Positions 44,169-54,175 of a DNA stretch of 64,000 nucleotides are shown here, piece by piece (the stretch's first letter is position 1; each line of letters opens with the position of its first letter). This stretch comes from Cladosporium sp. IMV 00045 (lineage: Eukaryota; Ascomycota; Dothideomycetes; Cladosporiales; Cladosporiaceae): positions 35,247 to 99,246 of the forward strand of contig MSJI02000920.1 in the NCBI GenBank assembly GCA_001931905.2, read 5' to 3'. Made by a program: the position numbers and the translations under genes. The notes beneath the pieces are model-generated. The model saw only the letters and a list, made by a program, of their open reading frames with translations, ran no database searches and was not told the DNA's origin.

Positions 44169-45430
44169 TTAATCAATGTACCAGTCCTTGTCCGGCCAAC
44201 AAGCGTCACAACGATACAAGTGCCGTCCAGCCTCGATCGGGCCCAAACGATTTCCCACCGTCAAAATCGCGTCAATCAGCGCTCCGTACCCCCTTCCCCT
44301 CTTTCCCTTCCTCCTTCTCTCAAAGCCACTAGCGACACCAGCAAGGAAGTGCTCGCACACATTCTCCCATCTCCGGGACTTTGTCTCGAAGGCGATCTTT
44401 GGCTCAGAATCATCGTCCCCTCCTCCAAGGGTGGCCATAATCCACCTGTCCTCCGGCTCAGCAATCTCATTCAACACATACACATGATATTTCTTCCACA
44501 CACACCCAACCCTACTAACCGCCCCCTCGAACCCGCTTGCAGTCACACAGCGCACCCACTCATGAACCACGCTCGCATCCACCGCACCGCCGAAGAACCC
44601 TCACAGCCACTCTCCGGCTCGAACACGAACGCGTTGCCGCCGTAGTAGACGCCCAAGCTCTCGTGGCGGATTTGAGCGCACGTTTGCGCGAGGGCTGGCA
44701 CGATGGGGACTGAGGAGCGGGTTGTGCGGCCTGTGAGGTCTTTGTGAATCATGGTTTTGGTGGCGTGAATGGGTTCGGGGGAGACGAGGGCGAGATCGTA
44801 GATTCTGTTGCGAATCTCGCCGGGGAGGCGGTTCAGGAAGGCGCATTGCGGATGAAATGTTGGAGCTGGGTGGCGGTTGTTGGTGTGTGGACGTGAGGAA
44901 TTCGGAGACGGTGCGGGCATGTTGGTGGATGGACGGGATGAGCGAGGCGGTTGAGATGGGCCTGCGATGGGGCGCATAGGTGGTGGCGGTGGTGCGTGGA
45001 CGTAGGCGAGATTCTGGTAGGCAAATGCTGCCGGTGGCGGAGGATAGTTGGGGTGTGGACGTGAAGAATTCGCAGGCGGTGCGGGCATGTCGGTGAATGG
45101 GCGGGATGGGCTAGGTGGTTGAAATGGGCCTGCGATAGGGCGCATAGGTGGTAGCGGTGGTGCATGGACGTAGGCGAGATTCTGGCGGGCAAATGCTGCC
45201 GGTGGCGGAGGATAGTTGCCAGGTCCTGCGTACTCGAATGCGAGAGGGAAGTCGAAGTTGCTGGAGTTTGGGTGGTTTCGAGGCTGCGCCAACGCCATAG
45301 GAGCAGGTAGAGCTCTTAGCGGTCTTGGTGGCGGTGGAGGATGAGTGCGAGCAAACTCCCACGATGCGCGTGGAGGGTTGCTCGGATAGAAAGGTGGCGC
45401 GTCGCCGCGAAGGGACGTTAGACGGGACAT
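44169..45430 (-). CDS. 2EXR/F-box-like protein with Pro-rich repeats; frame broken near 44600-44640
   Basis: From ATG 45430 (45472 is an in-frame alternative) the frame encodes a Pro-rich region with two 56-aa repeats, then a fungal 2EXR/F-box-like domain: FLNRLPGEIRNRIYDLALVSPEP..LAQTCAQIRHESLGVYYGGNAFVF. The rest of the domain continues in another frame: DASVVHEWVRCVTASGFEGAV to ..CDACWPDKDWYID, stop at 44169. Between them the second frame also has a TGA (44601-44603) in ..EWL-stop-GFFGGAV. No intron of normal size and phase explains the switch, so this is a frameshift plus nonsense mutation or a sequence error. Related proteins are numerous, poorly characterised fungal proteins. About 420 aa if intact. 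Confidence 0.7.
44882..45217 (-). repeat. In-frame tandem duplication of 168 bp (2 x 56 codons)
   Basis: Units 45217-45050 and 45049-44882 both encode NYPPPPAAFA-QNLAYVHAPP followed by PPMRPIAGP, SRP and NSSRPH. They differ at about ten residues. The period is an exact multiple of three, so the duplication keeps the reading frame of the 2EXR-like gene. Confidence 0.9.
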
Positions 45431-46091
45431 CTCTGTTGTGTTGTGCTTGCGTTGCGTGGTCGGTTCTTGCATGTCGTGATATTGTGGGCGACAGAGCCGG
45501 ATGTTTGTGTGTGAGTTCTCGAACTTCCACGTCAAGCGTGAGCTTTTGCATAAGGTCATGCTGCGGGTTAGGCTGTTAACGCACCATCGGATGTAAGTGA
45601 AGTAGGGCGTCAAGAGAGGTGGCGTGATGTCACGAGCACATAAAACCGAGCTGAGTGAATGCACTTTCGCGTTAAAGCTCTGCAGACAAGAAAGCTGTGA
45701 AAGCGTGCAAGCAGACAAGACTGGAGAGGTAACATGATGAGAAGATATCGTTCTGTTCGTATCTACTCACGGATCTAGAATAAAAACACCGCAAGCATGT
45801 CTGGGTATACCATGAGTCAATCTTCATATCCTCCCGTATCCGCCTCAGATAAAACCGTGAGAGGCATAGCATCTGTGTCGTTATGATTATACATGCATCG
45901 AGCCAGCTGAAAATGTTTAACCCCCGGAGGACCACTTATTCACTCCCTGTCGTAGCTGGCTCGCACTCAGAAATGATTTTGTTCGCTGCCCTGCGCCGTT
46001 TTCGCCATATGCATAATGCAATCGTACCGCTCGACGTATGAGAAGGTTTCAAGGCAATCTCATACGCTCATACTCCCCAAAGCTAGAGCGC
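45431..46091. other. Intergenic
   Basis: About 660 bp upstream of the 2EXR-like gene and downstream of eIF4E, both on the minus strand. Only short frames are present. It is presumed promoter and 3' UTR sequence. Confidence 0.45.
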
Positions 46092-46898
46092 TTAGATGGC
46101 GTACTTGGCCTTGGCTCTGGAGGAACCAGAGTGAGCAGAGTCCTGGTGACCAGAGAACTCAACCTGCTCAGTCGGGGGAAGAGCGAGGACGTCCTTGAAC
46201 CTCTTGCCGATGGCCTCCAGCCTCCTCTTGCCCTCCTCACGGTCGACACCCTCGGCGGCCTTGCCCTTGGGAGCCTGGCCGGCGGTGCGGGTCCAGAGAC
46301 CGACACGCCAGAAAGCCTTGCGGATGTTGACGACGACACCCATGACCTCGTTGTCCTGCTCGTCCTCAAGAGTCTCACCGATGGCGGCGAGCATGATGTT
46401 CAGCCAGGTCTCGTCATTGGCCTTGCTGTTCTTGAAGGTGTAGGACCAGCGGCCACCGTGCTTGTTCTGGGGGTCCTCCCACTCGGGGCGCACACCGCGC
46501 TTGAAGAGGTGGTAGTCGGACTTTTGCGCAAGCTCAGAAGCGGAAGTGATGTTGTTCTATTAAAGAGCAGTCAGTAAGTGAGGGTTTACTGGATTGGTGC
46601 AAGTGGGAGAACGTACGTAGATACCCCAGAACTCCTCAACACTGTCGAAGCTGATGACCTCCTTCAAGAGCTCGTTCCAGTCCTGCTTGCCGCTCGGCGG
46701 CTTGGTGAACCAGAGGGTCCAGGTGTGCTGAAGCTGGTGCTTGACGTTGAAGTTGGAAGGGTCGTCGAAGACACTGATGATGTTGAGAGGGCCGGGAGAG
46801 CCATTGGTGGCGGAGTCCTCCTTGTTGTCACCCTCGGGAGAGATGGGGATGGTGTCGAGAGGGACGGGCTCGGTGGGCTTGGAGGCGACGTCGGCCAT
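46092..46898 (-). CDS. eIF4E: Translation initiation factor eIF4E
   Basis: Exons 46898-46617 and 46556-46092 encode 248 aa. The intron is GTACGT..TTTAATAG with a CTGAC branch site. The core starts NVKHQLQHTWTLWFTKPPSG, contains VEEFWGIYNNITSASEL across the splice, then HGGRWSYTFKN and WLNIMLAAIGETL. The cap-binding and eIF4G-facing tryptophans are in their expected places. It binds the m7G cap and recruits eIF4G for translation initiation in the cytosol. The acidic N-terminal 45 residues and Ser/Lys-rich tail are usual in fungi. High third-position GC suggests strong expression. Confidence 0.97.
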
Positions 46899-47842
46899 GT
46901 TTGCGGTTGGATGCGGTGTGTGTGGTGTGTGGTATACGAGTATTGCAGGTGTATGAGATGTGTCACAGACAAGCGCGTGTAGCGATTATCTGAGCAGGCG
47001 AGGAAGCGTTGGAGCGAGGGTTTGGTGGTGGTAAGGGGAGGTGGTTGATGTTGGATGTCGAGTTGGAGTATTTGTCGAGCGAGAGTGAAATTGATTCCCG
47101 GCAGTCGCAAGCTCCAATTGGCTGCGCGTCAGGCAAGCGCAAAGCGCAGAACTGATCTCCAACACCAACGCCTGCAGGGACTGCTTAGCCCAGATTCCAT
47201 TGAGTGATTTCATTTACATACATACACGAAACAGCGAAGGATAGAGGCAATCTTTTAGTTTACTTGAGACTTTGCATTATCATAGGAGTTGCTTTGTCAC
47301 ATGACGTTGTTTCATTTGCTTCACATGGTCAACACTGCACTCTGAGAGAACAATACATGTACCTACGTCCACGGCATTCACGAGCGCACATGCTGTCTCC
47401 CATGTGCTTGCTCTGTGGGAGGAGCCAATGACTGAGCCAATGCATTCCGAAAAATGCACTACTTCTGCTCCTGTTACTTGCCTGTATTGTTACGAGTATT
47501 TCAAGTATAGAGAATGCAGCAGTCTTTTCGTTTTTAAAAGGGACTTGAGTACAGACAGAAGAGTCAAAATCTCGTGTAATGTGCATGTGAGCTGAATTGT
47601 TGCATATAGAATCGTACAATGAATCCGCCTGAAACAAAAGGCAACTGCTGTAGTGGTTTTGTCTGTACAAGGGCATCTGTCACCGCCGATGTCTTGAACA
47701 AATGCCCGCGATTGGTTTCAATATCTTACAGACAAGGCCTCTAACCTTGCTCGTGTGCATTCCCAGGATCCTCCCAAATATAACGCCAAAGCAGATGCTG
47801 TTCTATCCATAATCTTCTTGATGTGACTGCTGCTGAAGCAAT
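46899..47842. promoter_or_regulatory. eIF4E upstream region
   Basis: About 940 bp between the eIF4E start and the bL36m stop, both on the minus strand. The 200 bp next to the ATG is C/T/A-rich on the mRNA strand. Further out (47200-47800) is less GC-rich and has no supported ORF. Confidence 0.45.
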
Positions 47843-48247
47843 CTAGCCTTGCCTAAAATCACAAATGTTCGTCAGAAATATCCCCTCAGAGACGAAAAAC
47901 CATATCTTCACTCACCTCTGCTTGTGCTTCGGGTTCTTGGAGCAGATGATGTAGACGTATTTGCCACCCTTTCTCCTGACGCTCATGCAGCCATCGCACA
48001 GCTTCTTCACCGAGCTGCGCACTTTCATGCCTCGGACCTGCTGTTTGCTCACGAGTTTCGTTGCAGGGTTCGCGGGCTTAAGGCTGAGTTTCTGGAAAGC
48101 GCTGGTGAGGGTCTGCGATTGGGAAGAGCCGCATGATAGCGAAGAGCATGATCGCGCAAAGGTCGGGAAGGCAACACGAGAGCGGATGGAGGGAGCGGCG
48201 AAGGAGCGGCGGAGGAGGACCGCGCGAGCGGCGGGCGAGGCGAGCAT
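47843..48247 (-). CDS. RTC6: Mitochondrial large-subunit ribosomal protein bL36
   Basis: Exons 48247-47916 and 47852-47843 encode 113 aa. The second exon contributes only the last bases of an Arg codon plus Gln-Gly-stop. Without it the first exon would read straight into its GTGAGT donor as a stop. The first 75 residues are a basic, Ser/Ala-rich mitochondrial presequence. The mature part, [36 protein letters not shown], is the bL36 fold with the Zn ligands C-x-x-C..C..H. It is a small structural protein of the mitoribosome large subunit. The gene is divergent from SWC3. Confidence 0.95.
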
Positions 48248-48509
48248 TTTCGATGTGGAAGTCAAGAGGTGTTGAGGGGTGCTGTGGTATTTTTCGGCGG
48301 GTTGCGTACGGTGATGAGGGCGAGATCGAGGTGGTTACTCGAGTCTGCGAAGTTGGTGGTGGTATAGACGGGCACCTCGATGAAGCCGGAAGTGAGCGCA
48401 CAGACCTCACTCTTCATCACATGCAATTAGTTCGTCTCGTATCACTTTCCACCATCAACATCCCACCAACAAGATGCGAACGCGACGATAGGGACGGAAT
48501 CAAGGAAAC
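48248..48509. promoter_or_regulatory. Bidirectional promoter between bL36m and SWC3
   Basis: Only 262 bp separates the two divergent start codons, so both promoters must share this region. The half next to bL36m is G-rich on the plus strand. No specific element is named. Confidence 0.6.
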
Positions 48510-50279
48510 ATGGCAGAGTCGACATCCGCAGAAAAGCGAGGGCCTGGTCGTCCGCCCAAACCAGCACCAGCACCAAAGAGGCAGAAGCTCTCCGCTCCAG
48601 TTACCAAAGAATCTACACCTATAAACACCACCGCACGCGAATCGCCATCTGCACAACCGAAGAAAATAGACGGCTTGCCTTCCAAGTTCTCCGCGACTGC
48701 GCCGTTGCCCGTCCTATTCCAACCACAGTCTCCGGCTCTCTCGGATAACGAATACCAATCCCTAGCCTCGAGCGCAATACTTGCAGCATCTCTGGAGCGA
48801 TCACAGCAGGCTTGGACGCGCGATGGCATCTTTGAGCGGTTCTGGAAGAAGCCCGAGGGCAGATCGAAAGGGACTGATCCTGTGCTCAAGAGCATGAAGG
48901 ACAAGGGAAGATGCAGATTGAGGATTGAGCCGCACATATTCGAAGTGAACCTTTGGGTGGTACAAAAGCCCAAGCCGCCAGCACCGCCAAAGTCGCAGAC
49001 ACAAGGAGCACAGTACAGGCCGCAACAGCAAAATCAATACTATCAGAATCGCCCGCTGCCGCCAGCTGGTCAGCCTCAACCTCTTGCGCCTTTGCAGAGC
49101 AGACAGCCAGCTACGCCTACACCCCAACCGCAGCCGCAACAACAACCGTCATTGCAGGTCCAGAAGGCCTCACCAGACCCCGTGATAAGTATGCTTGCAA
49201 CACGTGCGTCTTCAGACCCAGAACTGAAGGCACTGATGAAAGAGGTGGCTACGGGCAAAGCGACGCAGGAGCAGTTGAAGGTCTTCCAGAAGCATATCGA
49301 TGAGTTGAGCTCCGTTATACAAGCGCAGAAGGCTAAAGAAGCAGCAGAGGAAGAGAGGCGGACAGCAAAGCAGAATGCGGCCGCTCAACCTCCCCCACCT
49401 GCTAGCACAACACCACAGCCAATGCAACCGATGCAGCCAGCGCAGCAACCAGTCCAACCCGTACAATCAGGACAGCCGGTACAGCCTTATGTCGCGCCTC
49501 AGCAGCAGACTCCGACCTGGCAAGCTCCTCCGCCGCCTCAGCCACAATACGTGCCGCCACCTCCGCCACCTCCGAGTGAGGTTGTGTTTGCATTTACGCT
49601 TGCTGGCGCGACAGAGGACCGATTTCTCTTCCCACAATACAGCATTCTGGAGCCACTTTCAGCACAACACGTCCTTGCCTCCTTCATAGTAACGCGAAAA
49701 GGCAGCGAAGCGGCGGATCCTATCGGACTGAAACTCGACCCGGACACAGAATACTGGCAACCCATCACGATGATGGTAGAAGTCGCTTACGGGCGCGAGC
49801 CTCTCCTCAAAGACGTCTCCAAGTGGGTGAAGCCGGCGGACGAGGTGCGCGAGGAGATGAAGAAGATCATGGCGCGCTGCACGCGTGCTCCGGAGACCTT
49901 TCTCCCGCTGCGTTTGCCCATCAAAGGCACCGCTTCGGCTGTGGAGTCTGAGATTACGAGTAAAACTGGCACCCCAGCACCGGAAGAGAAGAAAGGTCAA
50001 AAGGCAAAGACCACCACGGCAAGCAAGAAAGCGAGCCTGTCCAAGGAAACTTCGGCCAGCAAAGAGAAAGAGAAAAAGGCGGACGAAAAGGCAGCAACGC
50101 CCATCGCTTCTGCTGTCCCAGGAGCGAAGGCAGATACTGCCGCGAGCAAGGAGGCTCCCGCAGGTGTGACGGAAGCATCTACTCCGGACGTTACCACAGA
50201 TGGCGCCAAAGAGGAAGACACTGAAGCCAGCAAACCTAGAAGGACAACCAGAAAAAGCCTGCGGTTCAGTGAGGCATGA
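48510..50279 (+). CDS. SWC3: SWR1 complex subunit Swc3
   Basis: A single exon of 589 aa runs from ATG 48510 to TGA 50277-50279. It opens with AEKRGPGRPPKPAP, an AT-hook-like motif typical of fungal Swc3. Then comes a domain at about 50-150 with SLERSQQAWTRDGIFERFWKKP and IEPHIFEVNLWVVQKP. A Gln/Pro-rich low-complexity stretch fills about 160-350. A folded segment at 355-480 has EVVFAFTLAGATEDRFLFPQ. The tail is Lys/Ala/Ser-rich. Swc3 is a scaffold part of SWR-C, which swaps H2A for H2A.Z in nucleosomes. Convergent to the next gene, with 85 bp between stops. Confidence 0.88.
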   Translation: MAESTSAEKRGPGRPPKPAPAPKRQKLSAPVTKESTPINTTARESPSAQPKKIDGLPSKFSATAPLPVLFQPQSPALSDNEYQSLASSAILAASLERSQQAWTRDGIFERFWKKPEGRSKGTDPVLKSMKDKGRCRLRIEPHIFEVNLWVVQKPKPPAPPKSQTQGAQYRPQQQNQYYQNRPLPPAGQPQPLAPLQSRQPATPTPQPQPQQQPSLQVQKASPDPVISMLATRASSDPELKALMKEVATGKATQEQLKVFQKHIDELSSVIQAQKAKEAAEEERRTAKQNAAAQPPPPASTTPQPMQPMQPAQQPVQPVQSGQPVQPYVAPQQQTPTWQAPPPPQPQYVPPPPPPPSEVVFAFTLAGATEDRFLFPQYSILEPLSAQHVLASFIVTRKGSEAADPIGLKLDPDTEYWQPITMMVEVAYGREPLLKDVSKWVKPADEVREEMKKIMARCTRAPETFLPLRLPIKGTASAVESEITSKTGTPAPEEKKGQKAKTTTASKKASLSKETSASKEKEKKADEKAATPIASAVPGAKADTAASKEAPAGVTEASTPDVTTDGAKEEDTEASKPRRTTRKSLRFSEA

Positions 50280-50364
50280 GATGCAGGTGCTGCGTCTAGC
50301 CATAATGACAAATTCGAGGCTGAGTCGAATAAAGCTTATGATATGATACCCGTGAATAACTATT

Positions 50365-51123
50365 CTATTCTTCGCCCCAAGGCTTCTTTACAGGATTTTC
50401 GTGCAAAGTGCTCGCTAACCACTGGTGCGTAAAAGCGATACCACAAAGGCGTTCAATCATTTTCAACTCAGAAACGAATAGCGACGAACTCCCATCCCTA
50501 ACCAGGAAACGCCACGCTAACTTCACAACCCACCCACCCTGATCCCAGCCCTCAAACTCCCAATGCTCCAAAGAGCAATTAAAATACCTAAAACACCACT
50601 CAAGCAAAACCCAACAAGTCCCCTCAATTCCACCCCAAGATCCCTTCCCCAACAACGCCCTCCCGCCTCGTCACAAACGAAACTCTCCGACCAATCACCC
50701 CTTCCCCTCCAACGCCCAAATCCAACCTTTCGTCCAGATCGAAAGCCTGCCCGTGCCGCGCGAGTTGCGGGAGAGCGAAGCGGTGCAGGACTGTTGTCTC
50801 TGCTTGAGCGCTGGTGCTGGAGAGGTCGCCGTCGCGGCTGTGGGAGAGGGTGGGTTAGTGGTTTGTTCGAATGGGTTGGGAAACGGAAGGGAAGATGATT
50901 TTATCTTGACTTACTGGATCACGAAGTAGCTCCCGGGTAGGTGGGCGTCTTCTCCTTCGTCGAGAAGTCCGTTGAGGGTTGCGGTTGTTTGGCCGTTGAG
51001 GGTGTTGCTGGCGAGGTGGAGGGAGAGGGAGCGGTGGAGGTTGGGACGGTGGGAGTTTGACTTGGGTTGCAGGAAGGCGATGGTGCCGCCTTGCGCGGTG
51101 CGGGAGGAGGAGCCGTTGCACAT
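50365..51123 (-). CDS. Unknown protein, three exons
   Basis: The ATG at 51123 opens exon 1 (51123-50915), joined by a clear intron (GTAAGT..CCCACAG) to exon 2 from 50837. Exon 2 can either end at a TGA at 50624 (140 aa) or use a weak GTGGAA donor at 50633, splice to TTTTAG at 50588, and continue to a TAG at 50365 (211 aa). I prefer the longer form, because the last exon (NCSLEHWEFEGWDQGGW, KLAWRFLVRDG, GIAFTHQWLASTL) looks coding. No known domain, signal or membrane helix is seen. The function is unknown. Confidence 0.6.
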
Positions 51124-52193
51124 TATTGAGTGGTTGATTGGTGTCTGTGTAGTGCTAGTTGTAGTAGGCAGGTATAGTACAAGACGTCTCGAAGTTGGAC
51201 TATGTTGTTCTCAGGCGGTCTTGGAAGGTCGTTGGATGTAGAGATGTACCTTGGTTGTAGGTTTAGTCGCTTTTATTGGTAGTGACTTCTAGGTAAGAGT
51301 GATTCGATTTGATCAATCCATTTGGGTATTCGTCAATATATATAGGTACCTTGCCGAACAATACAACTCCCACCTCGATGGGCAGACCACGTGACCCTCC
51401 TCCGAAGTGAGCACGTTTACGCCAGCCAGAGCCGCAAACTTGCTCAGAACCGTTTCGCATCTGGGCGGGCTGGACGGCTGCCACTTTTGTCTAAAACATA
51501 AACACTCTCACATACATACGTAAGACCAGGTTGCAGAAGGCAAAGAAGCGTTCACATGACTTGTTGCTGGAGAGAGGCTGGATCTTTGCAGTTGCCGTGG
51601 AGAGGTGTGCTTTTGTTCTGGCCTGGCGCCACGCGAAACTTTGACTTTGACGTCTTGATGGTTTGGTCTTCACGCCTTGAGGGTGGAATATTCGACTTCA
51701 TGCGCTTTTGGAGATGGCTGGCTCTAGTATACTGGAAGTAACTTTGTTATTAATTGAGACATAACCATGAGAATCGAAATGTGCATGTCGGGTAATGGAC
51801 GAGGCTTCTCGTCAGTATTTTAGCGCATGGATGAGCAATATTGAAGACAACGATATAAATTATACATGCGCTGATCAGTACAGTACCTTATGAGAAATGC
51901 ATTTCTCAAAGAGCAGAAATCCAGGTAAGTAGCGAACGAATTTTTGTTCTTGAGAAGGTTTTCTCCGATAGCACCATTTGTGCGCCCCCACTGCGATGAG
52001 ATGCAAGATGATGCCTTCATACGCCTTGATCATGCACCTTTTCAGAAGCCATCACATGCATCCCGATCGCGCAAGAGGATAGATCACGCGCAAGCAGCAT
52101 TGCAAAATCTCCAGGGCCAGTGGCCGTTGGTATTCGGCGAGATCCAGAGTACCGATGAATTGGATGGAAATCTGTTTCCACGTATTCGTCTTG
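51124..52193. other. Intergenic, no feature seen
   Basis: About 1.07 kb. The first 150 bp upstream of 51123 is the presumed promoter of the unknown gene. Short frames further on lack domains. Confidence 0.4.
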
Positions 52194-54175
52194 CTACAGA
52201 AGTTCTATTATACACTGCTCACTAAACCATTCGAGCATTTTCGCCGTGAGCGAGGCCGCAAGCCACGCCCAGCCCAGTTCTTGTCTTCCCGCCGCGCCCT
52301 CTAAACCACAATCAGCTTCCCTCCACATATCTCCATACCAGTTCAACATTGCACGAACGTTAAATCTGAGCGAGACACGCAAATCGGGATCAGGATCGAT
52401 CAATTCCGGGCAGAGTCGTGAGTGTGTCTACCGAATGGCCGGAGTCAATGAGACGCCAGACGAGCGCGTACTTTATCTGGTCGATGAACTCGTCGAGGAA
52501 GCGGCCTTTGGAGTCACTGCCTGCACGCTTCGGATGAGTAGGTGCATAATCCTCGCCGATGCTGACGATACTGTCTCGTTTCTTGTTGCAGAAGAAACTG
52601 ATTGAGATGATTCTTTTGCCCCACGACAACCCACTGTGAGCCAGATGGAGGGGATTGAGCGCGGTTGGCTTCGATTCAAAGGACTCGTGAGTTTGAGAGG
52701 AAACCTTGCTGAGGGACACGTATTGCTACATACTTCTCTATCTTACAATACTTACTGGACTGAAACGACAAGACAACAACGGCAGGTTGTTGGGGCTGGG
52801 GTAAGTGAAGTTGCAAGCCACGCCACGCCAAGGTTCCCACACGAAATCGAAACATGCTTTTGCCACGATCATTGTACCGCACCCGTCTTCATTCTACGTT
52901 CGAACGTCGGCGCAACCTCATATGAAGTACCTGTCTCCCCCTTTGTCGACGATACTGCTCGCTCTGGCAAGCCTGAGAAGCGAAGCGCCTTGTTAGAGCG
53001 TGCATCAAGCGATGCTGAATCGGCGAGAAGGAAAGCCTTGGTCTGCTGTAGAAACGACGCCAGGAAGATTTTGACTCTGCGGTGAAGGCTGACACATTCC
53101 AGAGCATAACCGCGGTCCAGATTGAATCCATGTTGGTGACCGGGTGGCGAAGCGCTGCTGTCGATGATGCAAGACTCGATGTTGTCAGGCTTGAACAGAG
53201 CCGTAGTTGGGTTGTTGGGAAGCAGAGCTTGGTGGACGCGGCCCAGGGCCCTTCGCTGTCGAGGTTGTTGGCGATTTTGTGGACAAGAAGCTGTGCGCTG
53301 GGTGGCGTAAACTCTGGCGAGCCGCAAGCAGTGGTGGTGGTGGTGGAGGGGACCAAGAGAGGGAGCAGAGCGCGCGGAGACGGAGACGTTGGGTATTGAA
53401 GTCTTGACCGGGAAATGCTGATAATGCGAGGGTAGTGCTGGATCGGAGACAGGTCGGCCTTGACTAGGCGAGGCGATTCCGGGGGATGTTGTGTGAATGA
53501 ATGCCGGAAAGGCGGGAATGGTTGTTTGGGAGTAGGGACAGATCAGCATGGGCTAGGCGAGGCGATTCCGAAGTCCTGCATGAAGGAATGTTGGCAAGCC
53601 GGGGAGGATTTTCCGGATCGAGGCTGACAAGTATTGAAATTCGTTGTTTCGTGATAGAGACCGCTGCACGCGGACTAGGCGAGGATGGCTGATTCGAGTG
53701 ATCAGAGAGACTGGTCCACGCCAAGTAGGTGAGGGCGGTTGCTTTGAATGAGAAGTTGGATGTGCTCACACGCTTACTAGGCGAGGCGAACTGGGTTTGG
53801 GGGAGAAGAGTATGCAGCGCCTACCAAGCGAGCGTGGTCGATTTGGATGAAAATATTGCAGCGGCTACTAACCGAGCGTGGTTGATTTGGGTGAGAATAT
53901 TGCAGCGGCTACTAACAGAGCGTGGCCGATTTGGAAGAGAAGTGAATGCCTCGCGGACTAAGCGAGCGTGGTCGATTTGGATGAAGAGTTGGATGTGCTC
54001 AACGCGGACTAGGCGGGGCGGATTGGATTGAGCGAGAAGGTGGACTGCGCATCGCGGACCAAGCGAGGAGTTCAGGGGCGTCTTGTTCGATAAGAAAAAT
54101 CCCAAGCAGCTCGTGGAGATTCTGCTTATTGATCAGGACTTCTTTGAACCGAGTGTGGGCTGTGTGAGGAGTCAT
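52194..54175 (-). pseudogene. Probable broken gene spanning a minisatellite
   Basis: A plausible start at ATG 54175 encodes MTPHTAHTRFKEVLINKQNL, a helical segment with LLGIFLIEQDAPELLAW, then stops at 53999 inside the repeat array. Downstream on the same strand, coding-looking pieces lie in different frames: SPEFTPPSAQLLVHKIANNL (about 53240-53305), FNLDRGYALECVSLHRRVKIFL (about 53045-53120), SKGRFLDEFIDQIKYALVWRL (about 52450-52510) and MLNWYGDMWREADCGLEG (about 52290-52345). Each looks like real helical protein, but I could not join them with splice signals in the right phase. Either repeat indels have broken the frame or there are several introns I could not resolve. No domain is recognised. 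Confidence 0.35.
53463..54110. repeat. Minisatellite with 44-52 bp units (more diverged at the left end)
   Basis: A core like ACTAAGCGAGCGTGGTCGAT, then TTGGATGA, recurs at about 53463, 53551, 53672, 53724, 53776, 53822, 53867, 53911, 53958, 54009 and 54057. The units at 53822-53957 are most alike, with lengths 44-48 bp. On the minus strand they translate to repeats of the type IDHARLV or NHARLV, but most unit lengths are not multiples of three, so the frame shifts from unit to unit. Confidence 0.85.

Noticed and set aside
46038..46577. 179-codon plus-strand frame
   Set aside because: It is antisense to eIF4E exon 2, with the Leu/Val/Gly-rich composition typical of a shadow frame.
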